Shown one piece after another: positions 19,246 through 29,072 of a stretch of DNA of 64,000 nucleotides. Each line of letters opens with the position of its first letter. Within the stretch, counting starts at the first letter, position 1. Source of the stretch: Streptomyces sp. NRRL F-5630. Its GTDB lineage: Bacteria; Actinomycetota; Actinomycetes; Streptomycetales; Streptomycetaceae. Made by a program: the position numbers and the translations under genes. Where the stretch lies: NCBI RefSeq assembly GCF_000719475.1, contig NZ_JOGO01000050.1, forward strand, positions 13,781 to 77,780. The letters run 5' to 3'. The notes below the pieces were generated by a model. That model ran no database searches, was not told where the DNA came from, and saw only the letters and a list, made by a program, of their open reading frames with translations.

Positions 19246-19854
19246 CTACGCGCTCAGCGACCGCGCGTAGTGCACCTGTTGCATGACCTGGTGGAAGCTC
19301 CACGGCCCGAGCGCCGGGACCATCGTGGAGTGGTGGCGGCCCGCGCTCGTCACCGTCACCTGGATGAAGCCGCTCGTCTTCCGCTCCTTCATGAGCAGGA
19401 AGAGGAGGCCGAGGCCGCACAGCAGGATGCCGAGGATGATGGCGAGGACGATGCCGGTCTGGCTGATCTTCTCCTCGGTGTGGGACAGGTCGCTCGCGTT
19501 CCACACCGAGCCCTTGAGCGGCATCGTCCCCGCGGGTGTGGTGATCTCCGTCTGCGTCACGATGATGTCGCCGATCGCGAGCAGCGGCGCGGGCCCGCCG
19601 TGGTGCGGGGCACCCGGACCGGGCGGCGCGAAGCCGTATCCGGCGGGCCGCTGCTGCGGGAAGCCGTATCCGCCCGGGGGCTGCTGCGGGTAGCCGTACC
19701 CGGGAGGCTGTCCCGGAGCGCCGTACGCGGGCGGCGGGCCCGCCTGCGGACCGTCCGGCCCCGGCGCCCGGCCCTGCGGCGGCACTCCCTGCGGGGCCGC
19801 CGGCCCCTTCGCGAACGGATCGCTCCTGTCGGGACCGGGCGGCGGTGTGGTCAT
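19246..19854 (-). CDS. Membrane protein with Pro/Gly/Gln-rich cytoplasmic N-terminus, unknown function
   Basis: 202 residues. The first half is disordered and rich in Pro, Gly, Tyr and Gln, with repeated YGxPQQ-like units, common in Streptomyces membrane proteins. A conserved-looking segment LLAIGDIIVTQTEITTPAGT follows, then a transmembrane helix (GIVLAIILGILLCGLGLLFLL) and a C-terminal domain with VTSAGRHHSTMVP. I do not recognise a named family. It lies downstream of the sdh operon on the same strand but behind a strong terminator, so it is probably separately transcribed. Confidence 0.75.
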   Translation of the reverse strand: MTTPPPGPDRSDPFAKGPAAPQGVPPQGRAPGPDGPQAGPPPAYGAPGQPPGYGYPQQPPGGYGFPQQRPAGYGFAPPGPGAPHHGGPAPLLAIGDIIVTQTEITTPAGTMPLKGSVWNASDLSHTEEKISQTGIVLAIILGILLCGLGLLFLLMKERKTSGFIQVTVTSAGRHHSTMVPALGPWSFHQVMQQVHYARSLSA

Positions 19855-19910
19855 CGGTGGTGTCCCCCATGGGCGTGTGCGGCTGAGTCGGAGACGAGCA
19901 TCGTGACATA

Positions 19911-19951
19911 CGAGGAGGCCGCCACCCCCGTGAGGGGTGGCGGCCTCCTCG
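19911..19951 (-). terminator. sdhCDAB operon terminator
   Basis: A perfect 18-base-pair stem (CGAGGAGGCCGCCACCCC and its complement) with a 5-base loop, located 44 bases after the sdhB stop. It separates the sdh operon from the downstream membrane protein gene. Confidence 0.88.
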
Positions 19952-19994
19952 TGCGCGGGAGCCCCGTGACGCGTCCCGGGGGCCCGTCAGGACT

Positions 19995-20756
19995 TCAGTA
20001 GCGGCGCGTGATCAGCGCCCGCTTGACCTCCTGGATCGCCTTCGTCACCTCGATGCCGCGCGGGCAGGCGTCGGTGCAGTTGAAGGTGGTGCGGCAACGC
20101 CACACGCCGTCACGGTCGTTGAGGATCTCGAGCCGCTGGCTGCCCGCCTCGTCGCGCGAGTCGAAGATGAAGCGGTGCGCGTTGACGATCGCGGCCGGGC
20201 CGAAGTACTGGCCGTCGTTCCAGAACACCGGGCACGAGGACGTGCACGCGGCGCACAGGATGCACTTGGTGGTGTCGTCGAAGCGCTCGCGGTCCTCGGC
20301 GCTCTGGAGCCGCTCGCGGGTCGGCTCGTTGCCCGTCGTGACGAGGAACGGCATGACGTCGCGGTACGCCTGGAAGAACGGCTCCATGTCCACCACGAGG
20401 TCCTTGAGGACCGTGAGGCCCTTGATGGGCTCGACCGTGATGGGCTTGGCGGGGTTCAGGTCCTTGATGAGCGTCTTGCACGCGAGGCGGTTCTTGCCGT
20501 TGATCCGCATCGCGTCCGAGCCGCAGATCCCGTGCGCGCAGGAACGGCGGAACGTCAGGGTGCCGTCCTGCTCCCACTTGATCTTGTGGAGGGCGTCGAG
20601 GACGCGCTCCTTGGGGTCCATCAGGAGCTGGAAGTCCTGCCAGGCGACGTCGGCGGAGACCTCCGGGTTGAACCGGCGGACGCGCACGGTGACCGTGATG
20701 AGGTGGTCCGAGGCGGACCCGGCCTCCTCCACCTTGTCCATGATCGCGGTAGTCAT
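19995..20756 (-). CDS. sdhB: Succinate dehydrogenase iron-sulfur subunit
   Basis: 253 residues carrying the three Fe-S clusters of complex II. The 2Fe-2S ligands lie in RRSCAHGICGSDAM and RLACKT (about residues 70-100), the 4Fe-4S motif is CILCAACTSSCPVFW and the 3Fe-4S motif CRTTFNCTDACPRGIEV. It transfers electrons from the FAD subunit to the quinone site on the cytoplasmic face of the membrane. Its ATG overlaps the sdhA stop, showing translational coupling. It is the last gene of the operon before the terminator. Confidence 0.97.
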   Translation of the reverse strand: MTTAIMDKVEEAGSASDHLITVTVRVRRFNPEVSADVAWQDFQLLMDPKERVLDALHKIKWEQDGTLTFRRSCAHGICGSDAMRINGKNRLACKTLIKDLNPAKPITVEPIKGLTVLKDLVVDMEPFFQAYRDVMPFLVTTGNEPTRERLQSAEDRERFDDTTKCILCAACTSSCPVFWNDGQYFGPAAIVNAHRFIFDSRDEAGSQRLEILNDRDGVWRCRTTFNCTDACPRGIEVTKAIQEVKRALITRRY

Positions 20757-22516
20757 CAGTACTTACGCTCCATCGGCTGGTAGCGGGTCTGCACGACCGG
20801 CTTGTAGTCGAGGCGGATCGCCTCGGTGCCGTCCGCCGAGACCTCGCGGTACGCCATCGTGTGACGCATGAAGTTGACGTCGTCGCGGGTCGGGAAGTCC
20901 TCGCGGTAGTGACCGCCGCGCGACTCCTTGCGGGCGAGCGCGGAGGTCGCCATGACCTCGGCGAGGTCGAGCAGGTTGCCCAGCTCGATCGCTTCGAGGA
21001 GGTCGGTGTTGAAGCGGCGGCCCTTGTCCTGGATCGCCACGTTCTTGTACCGGGCGCGCAGTTCGGCGATCTTCTCGACCGCCGTCTTGATCGTCTGCTC
21101 GGTGCGGAACACCATCACGTTGGCGTCCATGCACTCCTGGAGCTCGGTGCGCAGCACCGCGACCTTCTCGGTGCCCGTCGAGTTCCGCAGCCGCTCGACC
21201 TGCGCGACGACCTGCGCCTCCGGGTCCTCCGGAAGCGGCACGAAGTCGTTGGCGTGCGCGTACTCGGCCGCGGCGATGCCCGCGCGACGCCCGAAGACGT
21301 TGATGTCGAGCAGCGAGTTGGTGCCGAGCCGGTTGGCGCCGTGCACGGAGACGCAGGCGACCTCGCCGGCCGCGTACAGGCCGGGCACGACCGTCGTGTT
21401 GTCGGCGAGTACCTCGCCCTCCACGTTGGTCGGGATACCGCCCATCGCGTAGTGCGCGGTCGGCTGGATCGGGATGGGGTCCGTGTACGGCTCGATGCCG
21501 AGGTACGTACGGGCGAACTCGGTGATGTCCGGGAGCTTCGCGTCGAGCTGCTCGGGCGGCAGGTGCGTCAGGTCCAGGTACACGTGGTCGCCCTCGGGAC
21601 CGCAGCCCCGGCCCTCGCGGATCTCGGTGTAGATCGAGCGCGAGACGACGTCGCGCGAGGCGAGGTCCTTCATGACGGGCGCGTACTTCTCCATGAAGCG
21701 CTCGCCGTCCTTGTTGCGCAGGATGCCGCCCTCGCCGCGCGCGCCCTCGGTGAGCAGGATGCCCATGCGCCAGATGCCCGTCGGGTGGAACTGGAAGAAC
21801 TCCATGTCCTCCAGCGGCAGCCCGCGCCGCCACACGGCGGCCTGCCCGTCACCGGTCAGGGTGTGCGCGTTGGACGTCACCTTGAAGAACTTGCCGGTCC
21901 CGCCCGAGGCGTAGATGACCGACTTCGCCTGGAAGACGTGGATCTCGCCGGTCGCCAGCTCGTACGCCACGACACCGGCCGAGCGCTTGACGCCGTCGAC
22001 CTCGGTGAGGAGCTGGTCGAGCACGTAGAACTCGTTGAAGAACTCCACGCCCTCCTTGACGCAGTTCTGGTACAGCGTCTGGAGGATCATGTGACCGGTG
22101 CGGTCCGCCGCATAGCACGAGCGGCGCACGGGCGCCTCGCCGTGGTTGCGGGTGTGCCCGCCGAAGCGGCGCTGGTCGATCGTGCCGTCCGGGGTGCGGT
22201 TGAACGGCAGGCCCATCTTCTCCAGGTCGAGGACCGAGTCGATGGCCTCCTTCGCGAGGATCTCGGCGGCGTCCTGGTCGACCAGGTAGTCACCGCCCTT
22301 GATCGTGTCGAAGGTGTGCCACTCCCAGTTGTCCTCCTCGACGTTGGCGAGGGCCGCGGCCATGCCGCCCTGCGCCGCGCCGGTGTGGGAGCGGGTGGGG
22401 TAGAGCTTGGTCAGCACGGCGGTACGGCTGCGCTTGGTCGCCTCGATGGCGGCGCGCATGCCCGCGCCACCGGCGCCGACGATGACGGTGTCGTACTTGT
22501 GGATCTTCAGCTTCAT
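20756..22516 (-). CDS. sdhA: Succinate dehydrogenase flavoprotein subunit
   Basis: 586 residues, normal length. The N-terminal dinucleotide fold is [19 protein letters not shown] (about 8-25), the covalent FAD histidine is in [16 protein letters not shown], and the active-site segments [22 protein letters not shown] and HPTGIW are visible. The C-terminus has the capping Arg/Tyr-rich part ending ERKY. It oxidises succinate to fumarate. It sits between sdhD (19-base gap) and sdhB (overlap). Confidence 0.97.
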   Translation of the reverse strand: MKLKIHKYDTVIVGAGGAGMRAAIEATKRSRTAVLTKLYPTRSHTGAAQGGMAAALANVEEDNWEWHTFDTIKGGDYLVDQDAAEILAKEAIDSVLDLEKMGLPFNRTPDGTIDQRRFGGHTRNHGEAPVRRSCYAADRTGHMILQTLYQNCVKEGVEFFNEFYVLDQLLTEVDGVKRSAGVVAYELATGEIHVFQAKSVIYASGGTGKFFKVTSNAHTLTGDGQAAVWRRGLPLEDMEFFQFHPTGIWRMGILLTEGARGEGGILRNKDGERFMEKYAPVMKDLASRDVVSRSIYTEIREGRGCGPEGDHVYLDLTHLPPEQLDAKLPDITEFARTYLGIEPYTDPIPIQPTAHYAMGGIPTNVEGEVLADNTTVVPGLYAAGEVACVSVHGANRLGTNSLLDINVFGRRAGIAAAEYAHANDFVPLPEDPEAQVVAQVERLRNSTGTEKVAVLRTELQECMDANVMVFRTEQTIKTAVEKIAELRARYKNVAIQDKGRRFNTDLLEAIELGNLLDLAEVMATSALARKESRGGHYREDFPTRDDVNFMRHTMAYREVSADGTEAIRLDYKPVVQTRYQPMERKY

Positions 22517-22535
22517 GATTCTCGTGGCCCCGGCT

Positions 22536-23012
22536 CTAACGGATGTTCGGGTCGAAGGTGAAGATCACCAGCGTGCCCAGCAGGACGGTGAAGAGGGTCG
22601 CCGCCCACAGCAGGCCCTTGAGCCACATGCGGGTCGCGGGGCGCTCGGCGTAGTCGTTGATGACCGTGCGCAGGCCGTTGGCGCCGTGCAGCATCGCGAG
22701 CCACAGCATCAGCAGGTCCCAGCCCTGCCAGAACGGGGAGGCCCAGCGGCCCGCGACGAACGCGAAGCCGATCTTCTGCACCCCGCCGTCCAGGAAGAGC
22801 TGGATGAGCAGGTGCCCGAGGACGAGGACGACCAGGACGACGCCCGACAGGCGCATGAACAGCCAGGCGGCGAGTTCGAAGTTGCGCTGCGGGTTCTTCT
22901 TCGTCTTCTTGGTGCGCTGCCGGGGCGGCTCGATGACCGGCGCCGGATTGTCGACGTCGTAGAGCGAGGCGCCCTCGACGGGGCCGATCGCGGAGGAGGT
23001 CTCGGTGGACAT
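22536..23012 (-). CDS. sdhD: Succinate dehydrogenase membrane anchor subunit
   Basis: 158 residues with three transmembrane helices (about 50-150). The N-terminal 45 residues are hydrophilic and basic ([21 protein letters not shown]). The [18 protein letters not shown] segment carries the conserved Ser and His of the heme/quinone region. It begins 4 bases after the sdhC stop. ATG 23012 is preceded by a GGAG-like site. The subunit anchors the dehydrogenase and helps form the quinone pocket. Confidence 0.92.
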   Translation of the reverse strand: MSTETSSAIGPVEGASLYDVDNPAPVIEPPRQRTKKTKKNPQRNFELAAWLFMRLSGVVLVVLVLGHLLIQLFLDGGVQKIGFAFVAGRWASPFWQGWDLLMLWLAMLHGANGLRTVINDYAERPATRMWLKGLLWAATLFTVLLGTLVIFTFDPNIR

Positions 23013-23016
23013 CGCG

Positions 23017-23397
23017 TCAGCTCCCGAACAGTTGACGTGCGGCGTGGCCGAGGACGGAGTAGAGCGAGCCGAGCATCAGCACGACCCACACCACGAGGAC
23101 CGTCCACAGCATCTTCTTCTGGTGGCGGGGGCCCTGCGACCAGAAGTCGACGGCGATGATGCGCAGGCCGTTGAGCGCGTGGAAGAGGATCGCGGCGACG
23201 AGGCCGTACTCCAGCAGCGCGACGACCGGATTCTTGTAAGTGGCAACGACGTCGTCGTACGCCTCGGGGGAGACACGCACGAGCGCGGTGTCCAGGACGT
23301 GTACGAACAGGAAGAAGAAAATGAGGACGCCGGTGACTCGATGAGCCACCCAGGACCACATTCCTTCCCGGCCGCGGTACAGCGTTCCAGCCGGCAC
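23017..23397 (-). CDS. sdhC: Succinate dehydrogenase cytochrome b556 subunit
   Basis: 126 residues from GTG 23397 with three transmembrane helices. Heme/quinone landmarks are MWSWVAHRVTGVLIFFFLFVH and LFHALNGLRIIAVDFW (His ligand). GTG 23397 was chosen because GGAGGG lies about 8 bases upstream on the minus strand and because it gives the usual VPAGTLYRGREGMW start; an ATG 81 bases further up would add a Pro/Arg-rich extension. It is the first gene of the sdhCDAB operon. Confidence 0.92.
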   Translation of the reverse strand: MPAGTLYRGREGMWSWVAHRVTGVLIFFFLFVHVLDTALVRVSPEAYDDVVATYKNPVVALLEYGLVAAILFHALNGLRIIAVDFWSQGPRHQKKMLWTVLVVWVVLMLGSLYSVLGHAARQLFGS

Positions 23398-23919
23398 GGA
23401 AGAACCCTCCGGGGAAAGGATTGGGAGCCTGCCGCGATCCATTCCTGTCGACGGTCGGCCCGGCCGGGTACGGTCCACCGGCCCCGGCCATCGTAGTCAC
23501 GGGCCGGGGCACGCCCCGCACGGGGGCATCCGGTGTGATCAAACTGGCACGTACGGGTGAAGGAGTCGGCCGAATGGGTGGGTTCGGCCCCCCCATCAGG
23601 CGTCCGGTCAGGGCGGATGCCTGCCGTTATGCCCGCCGGCCGCCGCTCCGTGACGGCGCTTCGGCTCGCCCCAGGCGGCTGTGCGCGCGCTGTGCCTCGC
23701 GTGTCGGACACGGCCGTACGGGGCAGACGCCGCCCGGAGCGGCGGGCCCGGGGGCCGCGCGCGGCCCCCCGCCGCCACCGGGAAGTCATCCGAACGAGGG
23801 GCCGGGCGCCCGGAGTGACACCACGTCCGCCGTCGCGGGAAGGAGTCCCGTACGGCGGCGCGAGCACCCTGCGGCCCGCACCGCGCAGCCCCCGCACCCG
23901 AGCGACGAGGACGTGACCT
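23398..23919. other. sdh / hexosaminidase divergent intergenic region
   Basis: About 520 bases without a supported gene, holding the promoters of sdhCDAB (minus) and the hexosaminidase (plus). On the minus strand a TACGAT hexamer near 23490 is a possible -10, but no good -35 is seen. TGTGATCAAACTGG at 23535-23548 is an A+T-richer island that could be a regulator site. The right half is featureless, G+C-rich sequence. Confidence 0.4.
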
Positions 23920-25566
23920 GTGCCCGAGCACCGCCGTCAAGGCTTCCCCGACACGGGCGGACGGCGTCGCCGCGCCGCGTGGGCCTCGATCGCGGCCCTC
24001 GTCGTCGCCGCGGCCGTCGCGCTCGGCCTCACGGTGTGGCCCGGAGGCGACCACGGCAAGGACAAGGGCGGCTCGGGCGCGGTGAGCGGCGGCGACGCGC
24101 TCACCGTCTCCCCGACCCCCGCCGCCTCGTACCCCGTCTCGAAGCCCCCGCGCACGATCCCCTCCGTGCGCGCCTTCGACGCCGCGCGCGGCCCCGGCTG
24201 GAAGCCCGCGAAGTCCGGGCGGGTCCTCGCCGGTGACGACGCGCTGGCGGACGAGGCGAAGCTCCTCGCGGGCGAACTCGGCATGACGTACGGCGGCGCC
24301 GCGGACCCGAAGCGCGGGGACGTGTGGCTCGGGCTCGACGAGAACGCGAAGGACGACGGCGACGAGGCGTACACCCTGCGCGTCGCCGCCGGTCAGGCGC
24401 GCATCACCTCGGCGGGGCAGGACGGGGTGTGGTGGGGCACCCGTACGCTCAAGCAGGCCGTGCGCGCGGACGGCAAGGCGCCCGAGGGCACCGTGCGCGA
24501 CCGGCCCGCGAAGCCGCAGCGCGGGCTCATGCTCGACATCGCCCGCAAGTGGTACGACGAGGCGTGGATCAAGGCGCGGATCGCGGAGATCGCCGACCTC
24601 AAGTACAACCAGTTCGGCCTGCACTTCTCCGACGACCAGGCGTTCCGCGTCGAGTCCTCCTCGCACCCCGAGATCGTCTCGGCGCGGCACCTGACGAAGG
24701 CGCAGGTCCGCTCGATCGTCGCGTACGCGGCGGCCCGGCACGTCACCGTCGTCCCCGAGATCGACTCGCCCGGACACCTCGGCACCCTCATCAAGGCGCA
24801 CCCGAAGCTCCAGTTGCGGGACGCGGCGGGCAAGCCCGTCGAGGGCGCCGTCGACATCGGCAACCCCGGCTCGGCCCGCCTCGTCGACGACCTCCTCAAG
24901 GAGTACGCGAGCCTCTTCCCCGGCCGGTGGTGGCACCTCGGCGCCGACGAGTACCAGGCCCTCGTCCGCTCCGACCCGGAAGCGTCCTTCCCGGAGCTGG
25001 CCGCGCTCGCCCGCAAGAGGTACGGGGCGGACGGCCGGGTCCAGGACCTCGCGCAGGCGTGGCTCAACGACCGGGCGAAGACGGTGCGGGACGCGCGCGA
25101 GGGACGCGTCCCGCAGGCGTGGAACGACGGCTTCTTCGCGCAGGGCCAGGTCGTGGCCGACCGCAGGATCGAGGTCGTCTACTGGACGGGCAAGGAACTC
25201 GGCGCCCGCCCGCCCTCCGCGTACCTCGCCGAGGGCCGCCAGGTCCTCAACTACAACGACGAGTTCCTCTACTACGTCCTCGGCCAGCCCAACACCTTCA
25301 CCTACCCGACAGGGCAGCGCATCTACGAGTCCTGGACCCCGCGCGTGCTGCGCGGCACGAGCGCCGTGCCCGCGCGCTACGACCACCTCATCGAGGGCGG
25401 CGGCTTCGCGGTCTGGGGCGACTTCCCGAACGCCCAGACGCCGGAGCAGGTCGTGGCGGGCATCCGGATGCCGCTCCGCGCCCTGGCCGAGAAGCTGTGG
25501 CCGCAGGCGGCGGAACCGGCACGGAGCTGGGCCGATTTCCAGGCGGTGTCACGGGCGATCGGCTAG
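23920..25566 (+). CDS. Membrane-anchored or secreted beta-N-acetylhexosaminidase (GH20)
   Basis: 548 residues with a cytoplasmic Arg-rich N-terminus, one hydrophobic helix (about 22-42) and a Gly/Lys linker, then a GH20b-like N-domain (about 95-180) and the TIM-barrel catalytic domain. Landmarks are KPQRGLMLDIARKWY, FGLHFSDDQAFRVES, VPEIDSPGHLGTLI and the catalytic Asp-Glu pair in WWHLGADEYQ (about residue 347). It removes terminal GlcNAc/GalNAc from chitin or peptidoglycan fragments outside the cell. The start GTG 23920 follows GAGGACGT. The stretch after the first helix could act as a signal-anchor or be cleaved. Confidence 0.9.
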   Translation: MPEHRRQGFPDTGGRRRRAAWASIAALVVAAAVALGLTVWPGGDHGKDKGGSGAVSGGDALTVSPTPAASYPVSKPPRTIPSVRAFDAARGPGWKPAKSGRVLAGDDALADEAKLLAGELGMTYGGAADPKRGDVWLGLDENAKDDGDEAYTLRVAAGQARITSAGQDGVWWGTRTLKQAVRADGKAPEGTVRDRPAKPQRGLMLDIARKWYDEAWIKARIAEIADLKYNQFGLHFSDDQAFRVESSSHPEIVSARHLTKAQVRSIVAYAAARHVTVVPEIDSPGHLGTLIKAHPKLQLRDAAGKPVEGAVDIGNPGSARLVDDLLKEYASLFPGRWWHLGADEYQALVRSDPEASFPELAALARKRYGADGRVQDLAQAWLNDRAKTVRDAREGRVPQAWNDGFFAQGQVVADRRIEVVYWTGKELGARPPSAYLAEGRQVLNYNDEFLYYVLGQPNTFTYPTGQRIYESWTPRVLRGTSAVPARYDHLIEGGGFAVWGDFPNAQTPEQVVAGIRMPLRALAEKLWPQAAEPARSWADFQAVSRAIG

Positions 25567-25945
25567 CCGGAACGCCGATGAGCGGTCTCCGGTGGCCGCT
25601 CCCCGGCCCGCGCGGCGGGTCGCGCACGCCGTGAACGCCCGTGTCCTGCCCGCTCGCGGCGGACGCGGGAAGGCGAACGGCCGGGTCGCCACCCCCCACA
25701 GGAGAGACCCGGCCGTCGCACGGCACGGACCGCTTGAGGGCCCGTACTTCCTACAGCGCCATGGTCTCCCGAGACGTCACACCCGGACGGTCACGTGTCG
25801 GTAACGCTTCGTGGTGCGCGGGGCGGGGGCGAAGGTCCGGCTCGGCCTGAAAGGGTGGAGTACTGGCCAACTGACCGGTAGCGTGCTGATTCGCGCCGGA
25901 CCGGACACGGGCCCGGTGGGGACGCGACTGGGGGCAGGCTGAGGG
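25567..25945. other. Intergenic region upstream of the sigma factor gene
   Basis: 380 bases, no supported gene. It contains the promoter region of the sigma gene. An A+T-richer stretch near 25855-25895 (GTACTGGCCAACTGACCGG) is the most promoter-like part, but no autoregulatory motif can be assigned with confidence. Confidence 0.4.
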
Positions 25946-26965
25946 GTGCTGGGGGACGACGCGGAGCTGACCGCCGCGGTACTCGCGGCTCAGCGGGGGG
26001 ACGAGGCCGCTTTCCGTACGGTGTACCGCGAGGTGCAGCCGCGCCTTCTCGGCTACATCAGGACCCTCGTCGGCGAGGCCGACGCCGAGGACGTCGCCTC
26101 CGAGTCCTGGTTGCAGATAGCCCGTGACCTGGGCCGCTTCGACGGCGACGCGGACCGGTTCCGGGGCTGGGCGGCGCGGATAGCGCGCAACCGCTCCCTC
26201 GACCACATCCGGATGCGGGGCCGCCGCCCCGCCGTCGGCGGTGACGAGTCCGAACTCACCGTGCGTCCGGGGGACTCCGACACGGCGGGCGAGGCCATCG
26301 AGGCCCTGGCGACCGGCGAGACCCTCGCCCTCATCGCCCGCCTCCCGCAGGACCAGGCCGAGGCCGTCGTCCTCCGCGTCGTCGTGGGCCTCGACGCGAA
26401 GAGCGCCGCGGCGACCCTCGGCAAACGGCCGGGCGCGGTACGCACGGCGGCCCACCGGGGACTCAAGAGGCTGGCCGAACTCCTGGGCGGGCGCGAGGCG
26501 GACGGCAGGGGCGGGACCACCGGTGGCGGCACGGGCATCGCCGACGCGGGGGAGGGCCCCGACCCCGCCGGGGCCGTGGGAGCCCCCGGACCCGGTGGCC
26601 CCGCCGCTCCCGGGGGCCGCGGAGGAGCGGCCGGCGCGGACGGCCCCGGCGGGGCCGGGGTGCCCGCCGGGGCGCGCGGCGCGGGCGGGCGGCTGCCCGG
26701 CGCCCCGCGCGGCACGAGGGGCACGACGGGCGCGGTGCGCGACGGCGTCCCCGGCGGTACGGGACTCCCGCCCGGCGAGAGCGAGCGCGAGCGCGGCGGG
26801 GCGCGTACGTACGGTGAGGCGGCGACCTCCGGCCGTCCCGCCCCCGCGCAGTCCGCCCGGCGTGCCGCCGTGCCCGCGCAGCGGCGGGGCGAGGGGCAGA
26901 GCGTGCGGCAGTCGGTGCCCGCCGCGGCGACGTCCTGCCCGGCCGTGGTACAGAAGGAGGCGTGA
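25946..26965 (+). CDS. ECF-like sigma-70 family sigma factor with long disordered C-terminal tail
   Basis: 339 residues. Residues about 10-90 form sigma region 2 (RGDEAAFRTVYREVQPRLLG, DAEDVASESW, FRGWAARIARNRSLDHIR) and about 115-180 region 4 (LPQDQAEAVVLRVVVGLDAKSAAATLGK then RPGAVRTAAHRGLKRLAELLG). Typical ECF factors end here; this one continues for about 155 residues of Gly/Pro/Ala/Arg low-complexity sequence. It directs RNA polymerase to an unknown regulon. The stop overlaps the next gene's start (TGATG), so a regulatory partner is expected there. GTG 25946 follows a GAGG-like site. Confidence 0.88.
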   Translation: MLGDDAELTAAVLAAQRGDEAAFRTVYREVQPRLLGYIRTLVGEADAEDVASESWLQIARDLGRFDGDADRFRGWAARIARNRSLDHIRMRGRRPAVGGDESELTVRPGDSDTAGEAIEALATGETLALIARLPQDQAEAVVLRVVVGLDAKSAAATLGKRPGAVRTAAHRGLKRLAELLGGREADGRGGTTGGGTGIADAGEGPDPAGAVGAPGPGGPAAPGGRGGAAGADGPGGAGVPAGARGAGGRLPGAPRGTRGTTGAVRDGVPGGTGLPPGESERERGGARTYGEAATSGRPAPAQSARRAAVPAQRRGEGQSVRQSVPAAATSCPAVVQKEA

Positions 26966-27972
26966 TGGCCGAGGAGTTCGAGGGACACCGGGCGAGTGGC
27001 GCGCCCGGCGGCCGTCCCGCGCGCGTCCCGCGCGCCGTCGCCCGCACGGCGCGGGCCGCGCTGCTCGCGGAGCGCCCGTACGAGACGCTCGACCCCCGTG
27101 CGCGGACCGAGGCCCGCCGCGTCGAAGCGGCGCTCGGCACCCTGACGCGTTCGACCGGGCCGTCCGGTCCCCTGGAGCCGCCCGCCGAACTGCTTGCGGT
27201 GTTCCGCGCGAACGCCGGCCGCGACGCGCGGAGCGCGGAGGCCGCCGCCAAGGCAGGTTTCGCCGCGCGGCGGGCGCGGCTGCTCGCCACCGGGGTGCTG
27301 AGCCTCGGCATGGTCGGCGGCGTCGCCGTCGCGGGCGGGACCGGGGTGCTCACCTCCTTCCCGGATGCCCCGGACGCCCCGCGCACGGTGCGGCCCCGTG
27401 ATCCCGCCCCCGAGGCCCCCAGCGTCCCCGGGGGCGTGGTGCCGGGCGCCACCGCGCTCCCCGGCCCGGCGGAGGAACTGCTCGCCCCCTCCGGCGGGCC
27501 GTCCGGCTCGTCCGCCGGTCCCTCGCCGAGCGGCACGCGGCGCGCCCCCGGCGCCTCCGGCACCGCGAACGCCTGCCGCGCGCACCTGCGCGGACACGTC
27601 GAACGGGCGGCGGAGCGACGGCTCGCGGCGCTCGCGGGCGGTACGGGACGGATCGAGGCGTACTGCGCGTCGCTCCTGCGCGCCAGGACCCGCGTCCCGG
27701 GCCCCGCCCGGTCCGCCCCCGCCCCGGTGGCGCCCTCGCTGACGCTTCCGGACTTCCCGACCACGTACCCGACCTTCGGCTTCGAGGAGCCCTCCGGCGG
27801 TCCGAGCCGGAGCGCGTCCCCCACGGAGGAGCCGGGCGGCGGCGCCTCGCCGACGCGGAGCCCGCACGAGACGAGGCCGGACCCGCCGGACGAAGCGTCA
27901 ACACCGCCCGGGCCCCCGGAGTCCCCGGCGCCCTCCCAGCCGTCAGCGGAGGATGCCCCGGACCTCCCCTGA
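26965..27972 (+). CDS. Membrane protein coupled to the sigma factor, putative regulator
   Basis: 335 residues from ATG 26965 (AAGGAGG site about 5 bases upstream; GTG 26962 is an alternative). A cytoplasmic N-terminal part of about 110 residues with RAALLAERPYETLDPRARTEARR is followed by one transmembrane helix (LLATGVLSLGMVGGVAVAGG) and a long extracytoplasmic Pro/Ser/Gly-rich region with one compact block near CRAHLRGHVERAAERRLAAL. There is no zinc-finger HxxxCxxC anti-sigma motif. Its coupling to the sigma gene suggests an anti-sigma or sensor role, by context only. Confidence 0.72.
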   Translation: MAEEFEGHRASGAPGGRPARVPRAVARTARAALLAERPYETLDPRARTEARRVEAALGTLTRSTGPSGPLEPPAELLAVFRANAGRDARSAEAAAKAGFAARRARLLATGVLSLGMVGGVAVAGGTGVLTSFPDAPDAPRTVRPRDPAPEAPSVPGGVVPGATALPGPAEELLAPSGGPSGSSAGPSPSGTRRAPGASGTANACRAHLRGHVERAAERRLAALAGGTGRIEAYCASLLRARTRVPGPARSAPAPVAPSLTLPDFPTTYPTFGFEEPSGGPSRSASPTEEPGGGASPTRSPHETRPDPPDEASTPPGPPESPAPSQPSAEDAPDLP

Positions 27973-28166
27973 GACCGCCGCGCCGGGACGCGCGCGAACG
28001 GGGTGTGACACTTTTCGCGCCCTTGACGCAGAGAGAAGTGAGCCGACTGGTCATCGGCTGTCGCACGAGCCGGGGTTCCCCCCGTACCACCGGCTCGTTG
28101 CCACCGGCGCGGGCGGGACACGTTCCCCCGGTCCCGTCCGCGCCTCGGCACACACAGAGCCCGCGT

Positions 28167-29072
28167 TCAGTAGACGACCACCTTGTCCCCCGTGCGCACG
28201 GTGTCGAAGAGAGCGGCGACCTTCGCCTTGTCCCGTACGTTGACGCAGCCGTGCGAGGCGCCCGCGTAGCCGCGCGCGGCGAAGTCGGGGGAGTAGTGCA
28301 CGGCCTGGCCGCCGCTGAAGAACAGCGCGTACGGCATGGCGGTGTGGTAGAGCGTCGAGACGTGGTCGCGGGACTTCCAGTAGACCTTGAAGGTGCCGTC
28401 ACGGGTCGGCGTGTACGCGGAGCCGAAGCGCACGTCCATGACGGAGACGACACGCCCGTCCACCATCCAGGAGAGCGTCCGGCTCTTCTTGCTGACGCAC
28501 AGCGCGCGCCCGGTGAGGCAGCGGGGATCGGGCTTCGCGGGCGGCAGTGTCGTCTCCGGGTACAGCTCGGCCTTCGTCGGCGCGGGCCCCGCCGCCCTGA
28601 GCCGCGCCCACGTCGCGCTGTCGAGCACGCCGCTCGCCCCGAGCCCCCGGTCCCGCTGGAACGCGGCGAGCGCCCGCGCGGTGACGTCCCCGAAGTACCC
28701 GGTCGGCTGCTGCCGGAAGAACCCGAGCGACCAGAGCCGGGCCTGGAGGGCGCGTACGTCGGCGGTGCGCTGTCCCTTGCGGGGGAGGGCGGGGGCGGTG
28801 GTGCGGGGCGGAGCGCTCGGACGCCGCGCGTCGGCGCGGGGCACGGCGCCGGTACGGGCGGGCACGGGGCTCGTACGGACCGGGGCCGGGCTCGTACGGA
28901 GCGGGGCGGGGCTCCCGGGCGCGGGGCTCGACCGGCCCTGGGCGGGCGTCGCCACGGAACCGGGCGCCTTCGCGTCACTCGGGACCCCCGCCCCGGCCAC
29001 CCCGTCCACCCGGCACGCCGCGAGCACGAGCACGCCCAATACTCCCGCCACACCCACCGCTCCGCGTCGCAT
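28167..29072 (-). CDS. L,D-transpeptidase lipoprotein with peptidoglycan-binding domain
   Basis: 301 residues from ATG 29072. A signal peptide with lipobox LVLAAC (Cys about residue 21) is followed by a Pro/Ser/Ala linker, a PG_binding_1 domain (TADVRALQARLWSLGFF to GVLDSATWARL) and a C-terminal YkuD domain. The catalytic motif is YAGASHGCVNVRDKAK with the upstream His near MPYALFFSGGQAVHYSP. It forms 3-3 peptidoglycan cross-links or attaches proteins to the wall, on the outer face of the membrane. An in-frame start 66 bases upstream would add residues before the signal peptide and is less likely. Confidence 0.93.
   Translation of the reverse strand: MRRGAVGVAGVLGVLVLAACRVDGVAGAGVPSDAKAPGSVATPAQGRSSPAPGSPAPLRTSPAPVRTSPVPARTGAVPRADARRPSAPPRTTAPALPRKGQRTADVRALQARLWSLGFFRQQPTGYFGDVTARALAAFQRDRGLGASGVLDSATWARLRAAGPAPTKAELYPETTLPPAKPDPRCLTGRALCVSKKSRTLSWMVDGRVVSVMDVRFGSAYTPTRDGTFKVYWKSRDHVSTLYHTAMPYALFFSGGQAVHYSPDFAARGYAGASHGCVNVRDKAKVAALFDTVRTGDKVVVY

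Noticed and set aside
20861..22561. 566-codon plus-strand open frame opposite sdhA
   Set aside because: Shadow of the well-conserved sdhA gene; no domain features.
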